NCBI GenBank assembly: GCA_934215405.1
Contig: CAKPZU010000081.1
Span: 1 to 9,510, forward strand
Length of the DNA: 9,510 bases
DNA from: an uncultured Bacilli bacterium
GTDB lineage: Bacteria > Bacillota_I > Bacilli_A > RFN20 > CAG-631
Reading direction: 5' to 3'
The translations under genes were made by a program, and so were the position numbers. Below are positions 7,455 through 9,510 of the stretch, one piece after another. Below the pieces are notes generated by a model. That model saw only the letters and a program-made list of their open reading frames with translations, did not search any database and had not been told where the DNA came from. Positions within the stretch are counted from its first letter, which is position 1, and each line of letters starts with the position of its first letter.

Positions 7455-7645
7455 AAATATTTTTTGAAATTAACAAAAAACATTATAATTCCAATTACAA
7501 TTATTCCAATTGCTAAACCAAGTAGTAAGCCATCGCTAAAGTTTGAAAAATCATTAGATGAATCATTGCTACAAAAATATAAATAACAAATAAATAGGAT
7601 AATACCTACTATAAGTAAACCAATTTCAGTTAATAGCCTTTTCAT
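7445..7645 (-). CDS. Small membrane protein with two transmembrane helices, function unknown
   Basis: I do not recognise this 66-residue protein. A short basic start (MKRLLTE) leads into a hydrophobic helix of about 20 residues (IGLLIVGIILFICYLYF). A polar Ser/Asn/Asp loop (CSNDSSNDFSNFSDG) is followed by a second helix rich in Gly and Ile (LLLGLAIGIIVIGIIMFF) and a basic tail (KKYLKN). The positive-inside rule puts both termini in the cytoplasm. An upstream ATG at 7669 would add eight residues. The start at 7645 is chosen because AAAGGATGG (7655-7663 on the complement) lies in front of it. It is convergent with the HAD gene and divergent from the ATPase gene. Small two-helix proteins of this type are common in Firmicutes, and nothing nearby indicates a role. 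Confidence 0.6.
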   Translation of the reverse strand: MKRLLTEIGLLIVGIILFICYLYFCSNDSSNDFSNFSDGLLLGLAIGIIVIGIIMFFVNFKKYLKN

Positions 7646-7691
7646 TATATAACACCATCCTTTTTTCATTACAATATCAAAATGATTTTTG

Positions 7692-7726
7692 CTAATATAT
7701 CATATTAGGTAAAATAATTGTAAAAA
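7692..7726 (-). promoter_or_regulatory. Dyad and probable promoter of the small membrane protein gene
   Basis: CTAATAT (7692-7698) and ATATTAG (7702-7708) form a perfect 7-bp inverted repeat with a 3-base centre. On the complement it contains -10-like TATGAT (7699-7704) and TATATT (7694-7699). TTTTTA (7721-7726) stands 16 bases before TATGAT and could be the -35. The dyad overlapping the -10 looks like an operator, but the promoter match is weak. Confidence 0.35.
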
Positions 7727-7758
7727 AGTTGTTTAACTTATAAAAAAACTTCAAAAAC

Positions 7759-7854
7759 TCAATTTTTTGCAAATTTAGTGATTTTAATACTCAAATTTTT
7801 GCAAATTTAATGTATTTTAAATTAAATTTTTTGCAAATGGTGTTTATAATACAT
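7759..7854 (+). repeat. Three 32-bp direct repeats with a TTTTTGCAAAT core
   Basis: Units at 7759-7790, 7791-7822 and 7823-7854 align without gaps. The TTGCAAAT core recurs exactly every 32 bases (GC at 7769, 7801 and 7833), about three helical turns. The first two units share TTTGCAAATTTA, and unit three diverges after GCAAAT. Each tail is T/A-rich, and in unit three the tail contains TATAAT. TTTGCAAA is itself a palindrome. The array ends five bases before the ATPase start codon, so it is most likely a promoter-embedded binding site array. Confidence 0.85.
7822..7850 (+). promoter_or_regulatory. Promoter of the AAA ATPase gene giving a leaderless or near-leaderless mRNA
   Basis: A consensus -10 TATAAT (7845-7850) ends ten bases before the A of the start codon, with a poor -35 (TTAAAT, 7822-7827) at 17 bases. 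The expected start falls at about 7857-7860, on or next to the ATG at 7860. No Shine-Dalgarno sequence is present. Confidence 0.55.
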
Positions 7855-7859
7855 TTAAA

Positions 7860-9206
7860 ATGCTAAAAAGAAAAATATATGATAAGTTAGTAGAATGGAA
7901 AAATAGCAGTAATGGAATAACAACATTATTAATAAAAGAAACTAGACGTATAGGTATGTCATTTATAGTTGAAGAATTTGCTAAAAAGAATTATTCGTCA
8001 TACATATTAATTGATTTTTCAAAAATGAATGATAGCTTTAAAGAAGTATTTGATGATTTACAAAATATTGATGAATTTTATAAAAATTTATTCTTATCAT
8101 TGCAAAAAAGCCCTTTACCTAAAAATTCATTAATAATTTTTGATGAGGTTCAATTTTGTCCAAAAGCTAGACAAGCAATTAAGCATTTGGTTTTTGATGG
8201 AAGATATCATTTTATTGAAACTGGTTCACTTGTTTCAATAAAAGAAAATACCATGGACATTCTTATTCCATCTGAAGAGGAAAGAATATCAATGTATCCT
8301 CTTGATTATGAAGAATTCTTATGGGCTATTAATAAAGAATATGAAAGCGAAGTTTTAAAAGAAATCTATGATAAAAGAGATACTAAAACCTCATTAAAAA
8401 TGCATCAGGTTTTTATTAAAACATTAAGATTATATATGGCAATTGGTGGTATGCCTCAAGCTGTAAATAAATATATTGAAACAAATGATTTTTATGCTGT
8501 TGAAAAAATAAAGAAAAACATTCTTAGCTTATATGAAGAAGATCTTAAAAAAATTGATAACAAATATAATACAATTTGTTATTTAGTTTATAAAAGCATT
8601 CCATTAATGCTTAGTAAGCACACAACAAGATTTATTACTTCTAGTTTAAATGAAAGAGCAGATTCTGTATTATTTAAAAATACTTTATCAAAACTAATAG
8701 AATCGAAAATTGTAAACGTAGTATATCGCTGTAATGAACCAAAAATTGGATTTTCATTAACAACAGATGATTCTTTCTTCAAAATATACTTTAATGATAT
8801 TGGATTGTTTACTTCAATGGTTTATTTTGAGAATATTAATGAAAGTAGAGATATTTATCAAAGACTTATTTTAGATAAGGTTGACACTAATCTTGGGATG
8901 TTTTATGAAAGTTTAGTTTGTCAAATGTTAATTTGCAATAATCATATTCCTTATTATTATAGTTGGAAAGATAAAAACAAAGAAAACATGGATAATAAAA
9001 ATAGTAAAAGCTTTGAATTGGATTTTATCATCTATAAAAAAGGTCATATAATCCCAATAGAAGTTAAATCATCTTTAGTAAAATCATTAGCATCATTAAA
9101 TGCTTTTAAAGATAAGTATGGTAAAGGAGTTGGAGAAAAGATAATAATAAAAAATAAGCCATTAAACTATGGAGATAATACAACTTATTTACCAATTTAT
9201 TTTTGA
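7860..9206 (+). CDS. AAA-family ATPase with DUF4143 domain; Walker A lysine lost
   Basis: This 448-residue protein belongs to the COG1373-type family (AAA_14 plus DUF4143), abundant in gut Firmicutes and of unknown cellular role. The start MLKRKIYDKLVEWK matches the family, so the ATG at 7860 is right although it has no ribosome site. The P-loop, normally GARRVGKS, reads ETRRIGMS at residues 27-34: the first Gly is Glu and the nucleotide-binding Lys is Met33. Walker B (LIIFDEVQ, D95-E96), the sensor-like TGS (121-123) and the segment IPSEEERISMYPLDYEEFLWA are intact. The C-terminal domain keeps a PD-(D/E)XK-like pattern, E386-L-D388 and IPIEVKSS (E401, K403). Length is near normal and there is no frameshift, so the frame is under some constraint. 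It may be a non-hydrolysing variant or an early decaying copy. Confidence 0.88.
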   Translation: MLKRKIYDKLVEWKNSSNGITTLLIKETRRIGMSFIVEEFAKKNYSSYILIDFSKMNDSFKEVFDDLQNIDEFYKNLFLSLQKSPLPKNSLIIFDEVQFCPKARQAIKHLVFDGRYHFIETGSLVSIKENTMDILIPSEEERISMYPLDYEEFLWAINKEYESEVLKEIYDKRDTKTSLKMHQVFIKTLRLYMAIGGMPQAVNKYIETNDFYAVEKIKKNILSLYEEDLKKIDNKYNTICYLVYKSIPLMLSKHTTRFITSSLNERADSVLFKNTLSKLIESKIVNVVYRCNEPKIGFSLTTDDSFFKIYFNDIGLFTSMVYFENINESRDIYQRLILDKVDTNLGMFYESLVCQMLICNNHIPYYYSWKDKNKENMDNKNSKSFELDFIIYKKGHIIPIEVKSSLVKSLASLNAFKDKYGKGVGEKIIIKNKPLNYGDNTTYLPIYF

Positions 9207-9239
9207 CGTTTAATATTTAATACTATATGTGGTTTTAAC

Positions 9240-9257
9240 AATTACCAAATAGTAATT
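9240..9257. repeat. Short inverted repeat after the ATPase gene
   Basis: AATTAC (9240-9245) and GTAATT (9252-9257) flank a 6-base centre, 33 bases after the ATPase stop. No T run follows directly and the stem holds one G-C pair, so it is a poor terminator. No better terminator is visible between 9207 and 9290. Confidence 0.3.
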
Positions 9258-9290
9258 ATTTAAGGCCATTTTTCTTATATACACTTAATT

Positions 9291-9322
9291 TTTAGTCGAT
9301 TTATTACATTTAGTCGACGACT
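9291..9322 (+). promoter_or_regulatory. Repeated TTTAGTCGA operator-like sites upstream of the pilin promoter
   Basis: TTTAGTCGA occurs at 9291-9299 and again at 9309-9317, 18 bases apart. The second copy is part of the dyad AGTCGACGACT (9312-9322, arms AGTCG and CGACT). The cluster sits 13 bases upstream of the -35 hexamer TTGATT of the G-tract promoter, where activators commonly bind. The regulator is unknown. Confidence 0.45.
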
Positions 9323-9334
9323 TTTGACAAACAC

Positions 9335-9361
9335 TTGATTTTATACGGGGGGGGGTATAAT
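9335..9361 (+). promoter_or_regulatory. Promoter with a nine-G tract in its spacer, probably phase-variable
   Basis: The -10 is a consensus TATAAT (9356-9361) directly after nine G bases (9347-9355). TTGATT (9335-9340) is the best-placed -35, with a 15-base spacer that includes the whole G run. A better hexamer, TTGACA (9324-9329), is 26 bases away and too far. Each inserted G would lengthen the spacer by one, and eleven G bases would give the optimal 17. The next longest G run in the window is five. The product would be an mRNA for the pilin-like gene starting near 9368. Confidence 0.7.
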
Positions 9362-9368
9362 GAATTCG

Positions 9369-9417
9369 CTTAAAAGTAGTGATTGTTATAAATTAATAAT
9401 AATTTCTTCCTTTTAAG
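9369..9417 (+). repeat. Inverted repeat at the 5' end of the pilin mRNA leader
   Basis: CTTAAAAG (9369-9376) is perfectly complementary to CTTTTAAG (9410-9417), with a 33-base AT-rich loop. Because transcription should begin near 9368, the hairpin would close the very 5' end of the leader, leaving the ribosome site (AAGGA, 9431-9435) outside. It could stabilise the mRNA. Confidence 0.4.
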
Positions 9418-9448
9418 TAAGTATAAAAGAAAGGAAAATAATAAAATT

Positions 9449-9510
9449 ATGAAAAAGAAAATTAAAAAGGCTTTTACATTAGTTGAACTATTAGTTGTAA
9501 TTGCAATACT
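9449..9510 (+). CDS. Type IV pilin-like protein, prepilin N-terminus (3' end outside the window)
   Basis: Only the first 20 codons are visible. They read a class III (prepilin) signal: a short Lys-rich leader MKKKIKKA followed by FTLVELLVVIAI, the conserved hydrophobic N-terminal helix with Glu at +5. Prepilin peptidase would cut between Ala8 and Phe9 and usually methylates the Phe. Position -1 is Ala, not the common Gly; Ala is tolerated and occurs in some Firmicutes. Such proteins build type IV pili, or the competence and type II secretion pseudopili. Which of these applies cannot be told from this fragment. GAAAGGA (9429-9435) precedes the ATG by 13 bases, rather far. The gene lies downstream of a promoter with a G tract, so its expression may switch on and off. 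Confidence 0.85.
   Translation, partial: MKKKIKKAFTLVELLVVIAI

Noticed and set aside
7726..7739. Small inverted repeat AAGTT/AACTT as a - strand terminator
   Set aside because: Five A-T-rich pairs only, and it lies upstream of the small gene with no gene feeding into it on that strand.
7759..7854. The three 32-bp units as a CRISPR array
   Set aside because: The units are contiguous and imperfect with no unique spacers, and no cas genes are near. They lie inside a promoter.
9204..9206. TGA read as Trp, which would extend the ATPase
   Set aside because: Trp is coded by TGG throughout, the family ends about here (LPIY), and the extension to the next TAA has no family resemblance.

Overview
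The window comes from a very AT-rich, endospore-forming low-GC Firmicute. Two sporulation sigma factors, a T-box riboswitch ahead of ileS and the gene order sigE-sigG-sepF-ileS-lspA-rluD all match the Bacillus-type arrangement. Compared with B. subtilis the cluster is compressed: the ylmC-E, ylmG-H and divIVA genes are missing between sigG and ileS. The low GC and the style of the proteins suggest an Erysipelotrichia-like or related gut lineage, but this is inference. The code looks standard: Trp is TGG, and genes end in TAA or TGA.

Left part (1-6490), core block, all on the + strand. The 3' part of sigE (mother-cell sporulation sigma) is followed by sigG (forespore sigma). A SigF-type promoter and a ribosome-site-sequestering hairpin lie between them. 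Then comes sepF (FtsZ anchor) with its own housekeeping-type promoter. Next is a T-box leader with a clear antiterminator/terminator switch, controlling ileS. lspA and rluD follow ileS with overlapping or touching junctions, and a strong intrinsic terminator closes the operon.

Middle part (6490-7860), less conserved. A HAD-family phosphatase with its own promoter is interrupted by an amber codon inside its last catalytic motif. It ends at a terminator facing a small two-helix membrane protein on the - strand. The stretch 7670-7859 holds a dyad in front of the small gene and three direct repeats with an exact 32-bp period in front of the next gene.

Right part (7860-9510), accessory. A 448-residue AAA ATPase/DUF4143 protein appears to be translated from a leaderless mRNA driven by the repeat-bearing promoter. 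Its Walker A lysine is replaced by methionine, while Walker B and the C-terminal nuclease-like residues are kept. After a gene-free stretch (9207-9448), the window runs into the start of a type IV pilin-like gene. That stretch carries an operator-like repeat cluster and a promoter whose -35/-10 spacer contains nine consecutive G bases. This is the layout of a phase-variable promoter and is the most striking signal in the window.
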